A stretch of 64,000 nucleotides of DNA from Enterovirga rhinocerotis. Its GTDB lineage: Bacteria > Pseudomonadota > Alphaproteobacteria > Rhizobiales > Beijerinckiaceae. The stretch lies in contig NZ_SNZR01000016.1 of assembly GCF_004363955.1 (NCBI RefSeq), forward strand, positions 1 to 64,000. The letters are read 5' to 3'. Position 1 is the stretch's first letter. Every line of letters starts with the position of its first letter. Below are positions 1 to 8,386 of this stretch, piece by piece. The position numbers and the translations under genes are program-made. Below the pieces are notes generated by a model. That model saw only the letters and a list, made by a program, of their open reading frames with translations. It ran no database searches and was not told the origin of the DNA.

Positions 1-185
1 TTCCGGAAGAGCGCCAGGGACTCGGCGACCGTCAGGTCCTCCATGAAGGTCGCCGGATCGGGCGCCCCGGCCGCCTTGGTGTGACCGACACCGATCGTCC
101 AGACCCCGACCGAGTCCTTGTAGCGGCGCGTGACAATGCCTTCGTGGCTCACGATCTCCGCGAGCCCCCGTGCGGACACGTTCAT
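1..185 (-). CDS. GH24 phage-type lysozyme (endolysin), N-terminal part only
   Basis: Only the first 61 codons are in the window; the gene continues to the left. The protein begins MNVSARGLAEIVSHEG and carries the full GH24 active-site signature: Glu15, Asp24 and Thr30. Their spacing is identical to Glu11, Asp20 and Thr26 of T4 lysozyme, within EG..., YKDS and WTIGVGHT. The family hydrolyses the beta-1,4 bond between N-acetylmuramic acid and N-acetylglucosamine in peptidoglycan. The ATG at 185 follows a GGAG ribosome site by about six bases. No signal peptide is visible at the N-terminus, so release would need a holin, not seen here. It lies on the same strand as the integrase and supports a prophage origin. 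Confidence 0.85.
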   Translation of the reverse strand, partial: MNVSARGLAEIVSHEGIVTRRYKDSVGVWTIGVGHTKAAGAPDPATFMEDLTVAESLALFR

Positions 186-204
186 TGATGTCTCCAGATG
201 TACG

Positions 205-225
205 AAAGCCCGCGCGAGGCGGGCT
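205..225 (-). terminator. Terminator-like hairpin just upstream of the lysozyme gene
   Basis: Read leftward, a 7-bp stem AGCCCGC/GCGGGCT with a five-base loop is followed by TTTCG. This is the usual GC hairpin plus short U-tract of an intrinsic terminator. It ends only about 20 bases before the lysozyme start codon, so there is no room for a promoter between them. Late phage genes read through by antitermination would fit, but that is inference. Confidence 0.4.
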
Positions 226-389
226 GGTGGGTTGACTATGGAGGTCGATTTTCGCCGAGTGGCCGCGGCTCAGGATTTCGCCGCCCATCCCTGAGCCAGA
301 CCTGTCGGGATGGGTCAGCGCTCTCCCGGCAGGTCACCTCGGCATTGGCGGGCCGTAAGGCGGCTGTGCCGTCTCAGGTTGGAGCGGCA

Positions 390-503
390 ATGAACGAGAT
401 CGACCCGCTTGAGCCCCTCGTGCCATCAGCCGCCGACTGGCTAACCGCAATGTGGTCTGCGGCTTGGCTGGCTGTCGGCTTCCTGATCGAACTGGTGCGC
501 TAA
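390..503 (+). CDS. Possible 37-residue small membrane protein in the phage-like element
   Basis: A short frame starts at an ATG preceded by GGAG at good spacing (GGAGCGGCA then ATG). It encodes an acidic N-terminal half with prolines (NEIDPLEPLVPSAADW) and a hydrophobic C-terminal helix (AAWLAVGFLIEL) long enough to touch or span a membrane. The frame stays open upstream to 198, but that extension is Arg/Gly/Ser-rich and looks non-coding. No family is recognised. Small membrane proteins are common beside phage lysis genes, yet this one runs opposite to the lysozyme. It may be a chance frame. Confidence 0.3.
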   Translation: MNEIDPLEPLVPSAADWLTAMWSAAWLAVGFLIELVR

Positions 504-697
504 TGATCACAGATAGAGACGCGCCGTCGTTCGGCTGTCGTTGCGAGGGGGCTCTTAGTGGGGGACTCGCGCTTGATGCGACCTGCTAAAGCTGAAAGCC
601 GACAGGATCTATCGAGGGCGCGTTGGCTGCTGGATTGTCGCAAACGTAGCTGAAGTAGCAGTGTAGCAGGAAGCGATGTTGCGCGAGGTCCGTCCCC

Positions 698-2005
698 TCA
701 CTCCCGCACTCGCTCCAGCTTAATGACGTTGCTGACTTCCGAGGTCTTGCTTGTGACCTCAGCCGCCCAGGCTTCAAGCGCTCGCCTCCGCTCCTCCGCG
801 AAATCGTGACGCTGATAGACGCTCGCAACGCCTTTGAGCTTCGCGGGCTTGTGAGCGAGGAGTTTGTCGGCGACGATTGAGTCGAAGCCCAAGGCCGCCA
901 GGCGGGAGACGCCCGTTCGGCGGAAGTCGTGCAGGCGCCATGGGACCACCTTCTCGGGCTCGACGCTGGCCTCTTTCGCAGCCTTGGCCCTGGCCTTCAT
1001 GATGGCGGCATCCAGGCTGGCCTTGGCCCGCGAATAGCCCGATACGGGTGTCTTGCCCGTCGTGGTAAAGACGAGGTCGATCGGCTTGCCCTTGTCGTCG
1101 ACCTGACGGGGAATGCCGGCCAGGATCGTGCGGGCGGCTTCCGGTAGGTGGACGTCATGAGCCCGACTGTTCTTCATCCTAGCTGCCGGAATCGTCCACG
1201 TCTTGCCGTCCTTGGAGAGTTCCGACCAGCGCATGCCAGCGACCTCCTCGCGGCGCTGAAGGGTGAGCAGCGCGAGCCGATAGAATGGGCCGAAGGGGTA
1301 TCCGAGGGCGCCAGCCGCCTCCCATATCTCGGCGACCTCGGTTGGTGACAGAACGCGGTCGCGCTCGGTCGTCGCGGATGCGATCGGGAGGCGATGGAAG
1401 GGGCTCGACGGAACTCGACCGCGCTTCTCCGCCCAGGCATAGCAGGCCCTTCCGAATGCGATGGTCTGGGCTACCGTGGCAGTTTTGCCCTCTGCCGCGA
1501 TCTCGTCGAGCACGGATACGACATCAGCACGGGACAGCCGAGCGGCCGGGCGCTTGAGATAGTCGGTAAAGGCGAACTTGAGGGCGCGCTTAGCCTCGGC
1601 CGCATAGCGCGGGCGCCTAGAGGACAGGTGCAGGTCGCCCCATTGATCGATCAGCTTGTCGAGCGTCAGAGCCTTCTCTGCCTTCTCTGCCTCGGCCGCC
1701 GCCTTAGCCTTCCGCCGCTCGGCGGCCGGGTCGATTCCCTTCGCGACGTCGCCAAGACGGGTCCGCACCGCCAAGCGGGCTTGCTCGATCGTGATGGACC
1801 CCCAGGCGCCCAACGGTTCGCGAACCTTCCGCTTGGTCGCGGGATCAGTCCACTGGACGAGGAAGCTCTTGGTGCCGGACGACGTGATCCGGAGCCCGAG
1901 CCCGCGACACTCGTCATCGAACACGAGCATGTCCTTCCGGCCTTCCGGCAAAGTCAGAGCCTTCAGGGAACGGTCGGTGAACCTCGCCATGCTTGCGGAC
2001 CCCAT
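698..2005 (-). CDS. Tyrosine-type site-specific integrase (P4-like, DUF4102 N-terminus)
   Basis: The 435-residue protein has the layout of P4-family phage integrases. An N-terminal arm-binding domain (residues 7-100, with GLGLRI and SFLVQW typical of DUF4102) is followed by a core-binding SAM-like domain (about 115-205) and a C-terminal catalytic domain (about 215-400). Catalytic residues are in place: Arg251 in LQRREE, His359 and Arg362 in HDFRR, His385 in LLAHKP, and the nucleophile Tyr397 in SVYQRH. It would recombine attP with a tRNA 3' end, and its start lies about 125 bases from the tRNA fragment at 2130-2177. A second in-frame ATG five codons in (at 1990) is an equally good start; neither has a strong ribosome site. 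The gene appears intact. Confidence 0.93.
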   Translation of the reverse strand: MGSASMARFTDRSLKALTLPEGRKDMLVFDDECRGLGLRITSSGTKSFLVQWTDPATKRKVREPLGAWGSITIEQARLAVRTRLGDVAKGIDPAAERRKAKAAAEAEKAEKALTLDKLIDQWGDLHLSSRRPRYAAEAKRALKFAFTDYLKRPAARLSRADVVSVLDEIAAEGKTATVAQTIAFGRACYAWAEKRGRVPSSPFHRLPIASATTERDRVLSPTEVAEIWEAAGALGYPFGPFYRLALLTLQRREEVAGMRWSELSKDGKTWTIPAARMKNSRAHDVHLPEAARTILAGIPRQVDDKGKPIDLVFTTTGKTPVSGYSRAKASLDAAIMKARAKAAKEASVEPEKVVPWRLHDFRRTGVSRLAALGFDSIVADKLLAHKPAKLKGVASVYQRHDFAEERRRALEAWAAEVTSKTSEVSNVIKLERVRE

Positions 2006-2129
2006 GCGGACCCCGACAGACCGTATCCCGTGACGGCTTGTGGCGGCCTATGGCGCATTCATGCTCAACAACATACTGTAAAGCAAGGCCTTATGGCATC
2101 GCGTGGCGACCCGTGGCGGATACAACCCG

Positions 2130-2177
2130 CTTATTCGTAATGAGGGGGTCGGGGGTTCGAATCCCTCTTGCGCACCA
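2130..2177 (+). other. tRNA 3' fragment, probable attR core
   Basis: The sequence holds an anticodon stem-loop with a TTCGTAA loop (anticodon CGT, as in tRNA-Thr), a T-arm with GGGGG/CCCTC around TTCGAAT, and a terminal ACCA. The bases before 2130 do not form a D-arm, and no 5' acceptor strand can pair with the 3' end, so it is not a complete tRNA. Only six bases separate the T-stem from ACCA instead of seven, so the acceptor strand has lost a base or been altered. Its position next to an outward-starting integrase suggests the attachment-site duplicate left by integration. Confidence 0.7.
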
Positions 2178-2503
2178 TTTGGACATCCCAGGCCGTCCGT
2201 AGGCCACGTCTTTTCGGACCGACGGTCGCCGACAGCACCTGACCGGGTCGCGCATCCTTGTCGGGTTCCTGTGCCTCGCATCATCCTGGGCGCCTGCGAC
2301 CCCGCTCCTCTGTCCCAGGGACACCGCTCGGACGCCCCTTCGCACCCATCCCGCATGCCTGGGCGAAAAATCCCGGACGCGTCGGGATCGAGCCGTCGCA
2401 TCCGATCCCGGAACCGTCCACCTCCGCGCCGGGCAGCGCTGGTGTCCCGTTCGGCGACTGGCCTGCGTGCCGGCCTTCTGACGCCGAGGCGACGGCGACA
2501 CCG
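2178..2503. other. Gene-poor stretch upstream of typA
   Basis: Between the tRNA fragment and the promoter of typA there is no convincing gene. A frame in register with typA is open through here, but its translation is rich in Arg, Pro, Ser and His without family features. The start of typA itself is fixed by its conserved N-terminus at 2619. No repeat or RNA structure stood out. Confidence 0.5.
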
Positions 2504-2532
2504 TTGCGGAATTCGCAACTTTCCCCTATGTG
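2504..2532 (+). promoter_or_regulatory. Candidate sigma-70 promoter of typA
   Basis: TTGCGG (2504-2509) and TATGTG (2527-2532) are separated by exactly 17 bases. A local AT-rich spacer lies in otherwise GC-rich DNA, about 85 bases before the typA start codon. The fit to the housekeeping consensus is moderate. Confidence 0.4.
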
Positions 2533-2618
2533 CGGCGCAGCAACCCGAACGACATCCGATCCTCAGCCGCGCGTCCGCCGACACGCGGCCCGACGTGTTG
2601 AGCGCCCGAGCCGACCTC

Positions 2619-4442
<1,824 letters not shown>

Positions 4443-4451
4443 GCATCGCGG

Positions 4452-4482
4452 CCGGGTTCCGTGCCCTGCACGGGACCCGGCT
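4452..4482 (+). terminator. Strong hairpin after typA
   Basis: GCCGGGTTCCGTGC pairs with GCACGGGACCCGGC over 14 positions (one G-U) around a three-base loop, 10 bases after the typA stop. There is no T-run, so it may stabilise the 3' end or act with Rho rather than terminate by itself. Confidence 0.5.
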
Positions 4483-4576
4483 GCCATCCTCCCGGTTGCG
4501 GCCGGGCTGAAAGGCGTCGATTGTCCCGACCGGGCCGTAGCGGATCGCAATCCGGCAGGCGCAGGGAGGGGACGAC

Positions 4577-5323
4577 GTGAACCAGATCGATCTCAACGGA
4601 CACGTGGCGGTCGTCACCGGCGGCGCGCAGGGCATTGGCCAGGCGGTCGTCGAGCGCTTCGCCGCGAGCGGCGCGACGGTCGAGATCTGGGACCTCGACG
4701 GAGACCTCGCGGCCGAGACCGCGCGGGCGATCGGCGGGTCCGTCACGGCCCGCGGGGTCGACGTCACGGATGCCGAAGCCGTCGAGGCGGCGGCAAAGGC
4801 GGTCGAGGCGGCGCTCGGGCCGGTCGATATCCTCGTCACCGCCGCCGGCATCGCCGGGCCCAACACCCAGACCTGGAATTATCCGATCGCCGATTGGCAG
4901 AAGATCATGCGGATCAATGTCGACGGCACCTTCCATTGCTGCCGCGCCCTGGTCCCGTCCATGATCGCTCAGGGCTACGGGCGTATCGTCACGGTGGCGT
5001 CGGTGGCGGGCAAGGAGGGCAATCCCAACGCCTCCGCCTATTCCGCCTCGAAGGCGGCCGTGATCGGGCTCACGAAGTCCCTGGGCAAGGAACTCGCCGG
5101 CTACGACATCGCCGTGAACACGATCACGCCCGCCGCGGCCCGCACGCGCATCTTCGACCAGATGACCGAGGAGCATGTGAACTTCATGCTCGCGAAGATC
5201 CCGCGCGGCCGCTTCGTCGAGACGCGCGAACTCGCCGCCATGATCGCCTGGCTCGCCTCGGCCGAGAATTCCTTCACCACCGGGGCCGTCTTCGACGCAT
5301 CGGGCGGCCGCGCCACCTACTGA
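4577..5323 (+). CDS. Short-chain dehydrogenase/reductase, FabG-like, NAD-preferring
   Basis: 248 residues, a typical classical SDR. The nucleotide-binding TGGAQGIG motif is at residues 14-21. An acidic residue after strand beta-2 (WDLDGD) predicts NAD(H) rather than NADP(H). TAAGIAG stands in for the NNAG motif, and the catalytic Ser, Tyr155 and Lys159 are in VASVAG and YSASK. The family oxidises or reduces a hydroxyl/keto pair; the substrate cannot be told from sequence. Annotation transfer often gives 3-oxoacyl-ACP reductase, but no fatty acid genes are nearby. Translation starts at GTG, with GGAGGGG eight bases upstream. It stands alone on this strand and converges with the acetyltransferase gene. 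Confidence 0.92.
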   Translation: MNQIDLNGHVAVVTGGAQGIGQAVVERFAASGATVEIWDLDGDLAAETARAIGGSVTARGVDVTDAEAVEAAAKAVEAALGPVDILVTAAGIAGPNTQTWNYPIADWQKIMRINVDGTFHCCRALVPSMIAQGYGRIVTVASVAGKEGNPNASAYSASKAAVIGLTKSLGKELAGYDIAVNTITPAAARTRIFDQMTEEHVNFMLAKIPRGRFVETRELAAMIAWLASAENSFTTGAVFDASGGRATY

Positions 5324-5336
5324 CCCGTGCGGCGGG

Positions 5337-5918
5337 TCATCCGAGCCCGTCGAGACGGGCGATGAGGGCCGCGGGACCGTCCCAGGCATAGCGGCGAAGC
5401 TGATAGACGCGCCCGTCCGGCTGCCGCTTGGTCGGGTGCTCGACGAGCCTGCCCTGCCAGCGCTCGTAGGCGGCCTTGGCGCGCTCGTTCTCCTCGAGGA
5501 CGGTGAGATGGAGCGGCGTCGCTTCGTGCGCGCCCCCGACGAGGAGGCGGGCCGCCTCGCGGAAGACGCGGCGCCCGAGCCGCAATCGAAGCGCGTCGGG
5601 ATGGACGTGCAGGTTGTCGACCAGCGAGCCCCAGCGTGGGTCTGAGCCGGCGAGAATGCAGCAGAAGGCCAGCGGCTCAGCGCCCGGGCGCGAATCCGCC
5701 CCCTCCGCCAGCACGGTGATCTGGTTCGGATCGACGGAGCCGGCGAAGCGGCGGCGCCAGAGCGCCGTCCGTTCGGCCTCCAGCTCGTCGTCGAGATAGG
5801 CGTCGGTCAGGATGCCGCGATAGGCGAAGCGCCAGCTCGCCACCTGAAGCGCGGCGATCGCCTCCCAATCAGCGGGTTCCGCCTCCCGCAGGCGCACTCC
5901 CTCCAGCCCCCTGGTCAT
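5337..5918 (-). CDS. GNAT-family N-acetyltransferase
   Basis: 193 residues with the GNAT fold. The opening VRLREAEPADWEAIAALQ is characteristic. A central strand region (ITVLAEG...LAFCCILAG) is followed by an acetyl-CoA pyrophosphate loop (LRLRLGRRVFREAARLL, matching the R/Q-x-x-G-x-G/A pattern loosely), and the late NERAKAAYERWQG helix is typical of the family. It would transfer an acetyl group from acetyl-CoA to an amine; the acceptor is unknown. The start at 5918 lies inside the last 50 bases of the upstream SNase-like gene, so the two are probably translationally coupled. A GTG seven codons in is an alternative start. Confidence 0.88.
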   Translation of the reverse strand: MTRGLEGVRLREAEPADWEAIAALQVASWRFAYRGILTDAYLDDELEAERTALWRRRFAGSVDPNQITVLAEGADSRPGAEPLAFCCILAGSDPRWGSLVDNLHVHPDALRLRLGRRVFREAARLLVGGAHEATPLHLTVLEENERAKAAYERWQGRLVEHPTKRQPDGRVYQLRRYAWDGPAALIARLDGLG

Positions 5919-6717
5919 CGCCTCTCGCCCCTCCCGGTCGGGCGCCCCGCCCGGCCTTTCGGCCGGTGTCGGGGGCGTCGTCTTCGAGCTGCTCTATCAC
6001 GTCTGCGGTTGCGATCTCCATGCCCGGCGCCCGGCGCATCTCGACGATGCCGCGGACACGAACCCTGCGTCCCCTGAGCGCGGCGGCCGACAATCCGCGC
6101 CGCTTCATCTCGTCCCAGCGACGGCGAGGGATCGAGACCGCGAAATCGCGCGCGAAGTCGCGGCCGAAATTCAGATAGGTCCATCGGGTGCGTTCGCCGA
6201 CGCTCACGATCCGTCCCTCGACCAGGGCGAAGCGGCCGACGCTGCTCGCGATGACGGCGGGGTCGGCAGCCGGAAGCGGGATCTCGCTCTCCCACATCCC
6301 GACCCTCCGTCGCCGGGCGTCGTCCTCCACAGCGAGGAGGCCTCGCCGGCATAGGCCGTCCTGCTCGCCCGGATCGACGATCGCGAGCCCCTCCGCGACC
6401 AGGCTTTGGGCGAGATCCGTCCCTCCCTCGGTCAGGACGAGGCGCGCTGCGCGGCGCCCCCAGCGGTCCTCCGTCCCGGCCTTCGTTCCCGAGACCCGGG
6501 CTCCGCGCAGCGGCGCGAGCCGGCGGGCCGTCGCCGTCTCGTCGGCAGGGCGGATATCGGCGAGGCGGAGGACTTCGCCCTCTTCGAGCACGATCCGATC
6601 GACCTCGATCCGTGCGATCCGCCCGTCGACGATCCCGTCCTCGCAGGCCGCGTTCGCCGGCGCGGCCGCAGCCAGAGCGAGCCAGACGAGACATAGGGCG
6701 CGGGCCTGGAGGAGCAT
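5869..6717 (-). CDS. Secreted staphylococcal-nuclease-like (thermonuclease) protein
   Basis: 282 residues from the ATG at 6717, chosen because it opens directly into a signal peptide (MLLQARALCLVWLALAAAA, cleavage after ANA). An SNase/OB domain spans about residues 25-140. LRLADIRPADET corresponds to the nuclease RLxxxDTPE segment, and RWGRRAA to the loop that carries the second catalytic arginine. The position of the general-base glutamate appears to be Asp rather than Glu, so activity may be weak or altered. After the domain comes a second beta-rich part (FALVEGRIVSVGERTRWTYLNFG) and an Arg/Gly-rich disordered tail. The longer frame upstream to 6876 lacks a plausible start. It probably acts in the periplasm or outside the cell. 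Confidence 0.78.
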   Translation of the reverse strand: MLLQARALCLVWLALAAAAPANAACEDGIVDGRIARIEVDRIVLEEGEVLRLADIRPADETATARRLAPLRGARVSGTKAGTEDRWGRRAARLVLTEGGTDLAQSLVAEGLAIVDPGEQDGLCRRGLLAVEDDARRRRVGMWESEIPLPAADPAVIASSVGRFALVEGRIVSVGERTRWTYLNFGRDFARDFAVSIPRRRWDEMKRRGLSAAALRGRRVRVRGIVEMRRAPGMEIATADVIEQLEDDAPDTGRKAGRGARPGGARGDDQGAGGSAPAGGGTR

Positions 6718-6888
6718 CGTAGCGGATCGCCGTCTCGTCGCCGCGATGGGCCGGATGCCAGCGCGGCTTCGTCCTGCGGGAACAAACCACCTGGCCGGGC
6801 CCATCCGCAACGGCTTATCGCCGCCGGCCTCTTGAACCTGAAGCCCTCTCGGCTCATACAGGCTTGCGAGTGACACGCCCTACGGCAC

Positions 6889-6965
6889 GTCTCGGTAGCT
6901 CAGCAGGATAGAGCACAGGTTTCCTAAACCTGGGGTCGGGGGTTCGATTCCCTCCCGGGACACCA
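6889..6965 (+). tRNA. tRNA-Arg (anticodon CCT)
   Basis: A full cloverleaf with encoded CCA. Acceptor GTCTCGG pairs with CCGGGAC (one G-U), the D-arm is AGCTCAGCAGGATAGAGC, anticodon stem CAGGT/ACCTG surrounds TTCCTAA, and the T-arm is GGGGG/CCCTC around TTCGATT. The CCT anticodon reads AGG. No integrase is next to it. Confidence 0.96.
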
Positions 6966-7068
6966 TTTTCCCAAGCACTCTCAATATTTTAGAGACCGAT
7001 CGGCGTCCGTAGCGGTGCGCTGGGCGCAGACGTCGCTTGCGGTCGGCCCATGAGCGCGAGGGCGTGCC

Positions 7069-8124
7069 TTACGAAGGGGCAGCGGGGCGCGCGCTCTCGC
7101 CATCGAGGTTGGCAGGACCGTTCCCCGCGCGCGCCTGCCGTGGCGTCAGACCGAACCGACGGCGGAAGGCCGTGGCGAAGTTCGCGGCGCTGCCGTAGCC
7201 GGCGAGTTTCGCGGCACTTGCGACCGTCTCGCCCTGCTCGAGACGGGCGCGGGCCGCATCCAGCCGGCGGCCCCGCACATATTCGTAGACCGAGCATCCA
7301 TAGCCGGATCGGAACAGGCGCTGGAGGGACCCGGCCCCGAGACCCAGCCGGTCTCCGATGGCAGCGACGCTCAAATCCTCGGACAGGGCCGCCTCGATCA
7401 CGTCCCGGGCGCGGCCGAGACGCATCGCATCCGTGCGGGCCAGCCGGTTGCCGGCCGAGGGCGGCTCGAGCGTCGCCAGGGCCTCCCCGATCAGGTCGAG
7501 AGCGATGCTCTCGTCGCGAAGGCGCGCCACGGGCGGCGTGCCGCGCGGATCGGTCTTCAGGAGGTCGCCGACCAGCGCGCAGAGCCGATGGGACGGGAAC
7601 CAGCGCGAGATCGCCAGATGCTCGCTCGCCCCGACCGGCAGAACGGGGCTGCCGCGGCCGAAGGTCTGGTCGAGCCAATCCGGCGAGACGCTGACCATCG
7701 CCTTGTGGACGCGTGTCCCGCGCCGGGCCCGCCGCACGAAGCGGGCCGGGCGCTGCCAGCTCATCAGGAGGCCGAGGGGCGCGGCGTCCGGGCGCCGGTG
7801 CCGGCCGATGGGAAGCGTCCGCCCGCCGATCGACACGTCGAGGCCGTCCGTATCCTCGAGGAACAGATAGAAGCCGAGGCCGGGGCGCTGGAGGGCCGAG
7901 GTGTGCAGGTCGTGCAGGTCCTCCGTCTCCGTCACGTGCAGGACGAGGCCGTCGCGCAGGGAGAGGTGCCGAAAGCGGCCCGCCAGGACCGGCTCCTGGT
8001 CGTCGAGGATCGGCGCGACCGTGTACTCGCCCGACCGATAGGCGGCCGAGCTCGTCAGGAAGCTGAACGGAATGGGCGCGAGCCCTTCGCGCGAATCCGG
8101 CGTTATGGTTGGAGCCGAGGCCAC
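7069..8124 (-). CDS. AraC-family transcriptional regulator of the adjacent siderophore uptake genes
   Basis: 351 residues. The N-terminal two thirds form a cupin-like sensor part. The C-terminal 100 residues form an AraC double helix-turn-helix: DLSVAAIGDRLGLGAGSLQRLFR as the first helix pair, ARLEQGETVASAAKLAGYGS as the second, then FATAFRRRFGLTPRQ, the family signature. It resembles regulators of the PchR/YbtA type that sense a ferric siderophore and activate its receptor gene. Divergent orientation to the TonB receptor across a short AT-rich spacer supports that role. The start is GTG at 8124. The ligand is not known. Confidence 0.9.
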   Translation of the reverse strand: MASAPTITPDSREGLAPIPFSFLTSSAAYRSGEYTVAPILDDQEPVLAGRFRHLSLRDGLVLHVTETEDLHDLHTSALQRPGLGFYLFLEDTDGLDVSIGGRTLPIGRHRRPDAAPLGLLMSWQRPARFVRRARRGTRVHKAMVSVSPDWLDQTFGRGSPVLPVGASEHLAISRWFPSHRLCALVGDLLKTDPRGTPPVARLRDESIALDLIGEALATLEPPSAGNRLARTDAMRLGRARDVIEAALSEDLSVAAIGDRLGLGAGSLQRLFRSGYGCSVYEYVRGRRLDAARARLEQGETVASAAKLAGYGSAANFATAFRRRFGLTPRQARAGNGPANLDGESARPAAPS

Positions 8125-8178
8125 GCGACCATAGACAACTTCCTTGCGGTATCGTCAAGAAAAGCAACAACAAATCAA

Positions 8179-8195
8179 AGTAGAATACTTCTAAT
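8179..8195. promoter_or_regulatory. Candidate iron control element (Irr/ICE box)
   Basis: Within the AT-rich divergent spacer, TAGAA-TAC-TTCTA (8181-8193) is a perfect inverted repeat with a three-base centre. It matches the core of the ICE motif (TTTAGAA-N3-TTCTAAA) bound by Irr in rhizobia and Brucella. Its location between the AraC regulator and the receptor gene is right for iron control of either. The outermost T/A bases of the consensus are only partly kept. Confidence 0.5.
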
Positions 8196-8386
8196 CTATC
8201 TGATGTTGCACTTATGCATCGCCGAGCAAAAACAACAATCGGATGATCCGACCGCAAACATCCGTGCGCGTCTCACAAAGATCACGCCGTGGCGGGACGA
8301 AGGTCGCCCGGATAAGCCGGGCCATCGATCCGGGGCCATGAAGCATGACGATCCACTTTGACGAGGATGTGGCTGGACAGAGGGCC

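Larger units (their letters stand above)
1..2177. mobile_element. Right end of an integrated phage-like element
   Basis: This stretch has the parts expected at one edge of a prophage or integrative element: a phage-type lysozyme gene running off the left end of the window, a tyrosine integrase, and the 3' part of a tRNA just beyond the integrase start. Integration into a tRNA 3' end regenerates a full tRNA at one junction and leaves a 3' fragment at the other. The fragment at 2130-2177 would therefore be attR, with the intact tRNA and the rest of the element to the left of the window. The boundary is inferred; the left end is not visible. Base 2178 onward reads as ordinary chromosome leading into typA. 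Confidence 0.6.

Noticed and set aside
2103-2177. Complete tRNA-Thr gene
   Set aside because: The 5' acceptor and D-arm cannot be formed from the upstream bases, and the 3' acceptor strand is one base short.
6966-7068. Integration site at tRNA-Arg(CCT)
   Set aside because: The tRNA is a usual target for integrases, but no integrase, repeated 3' end or foreign genes follow it.
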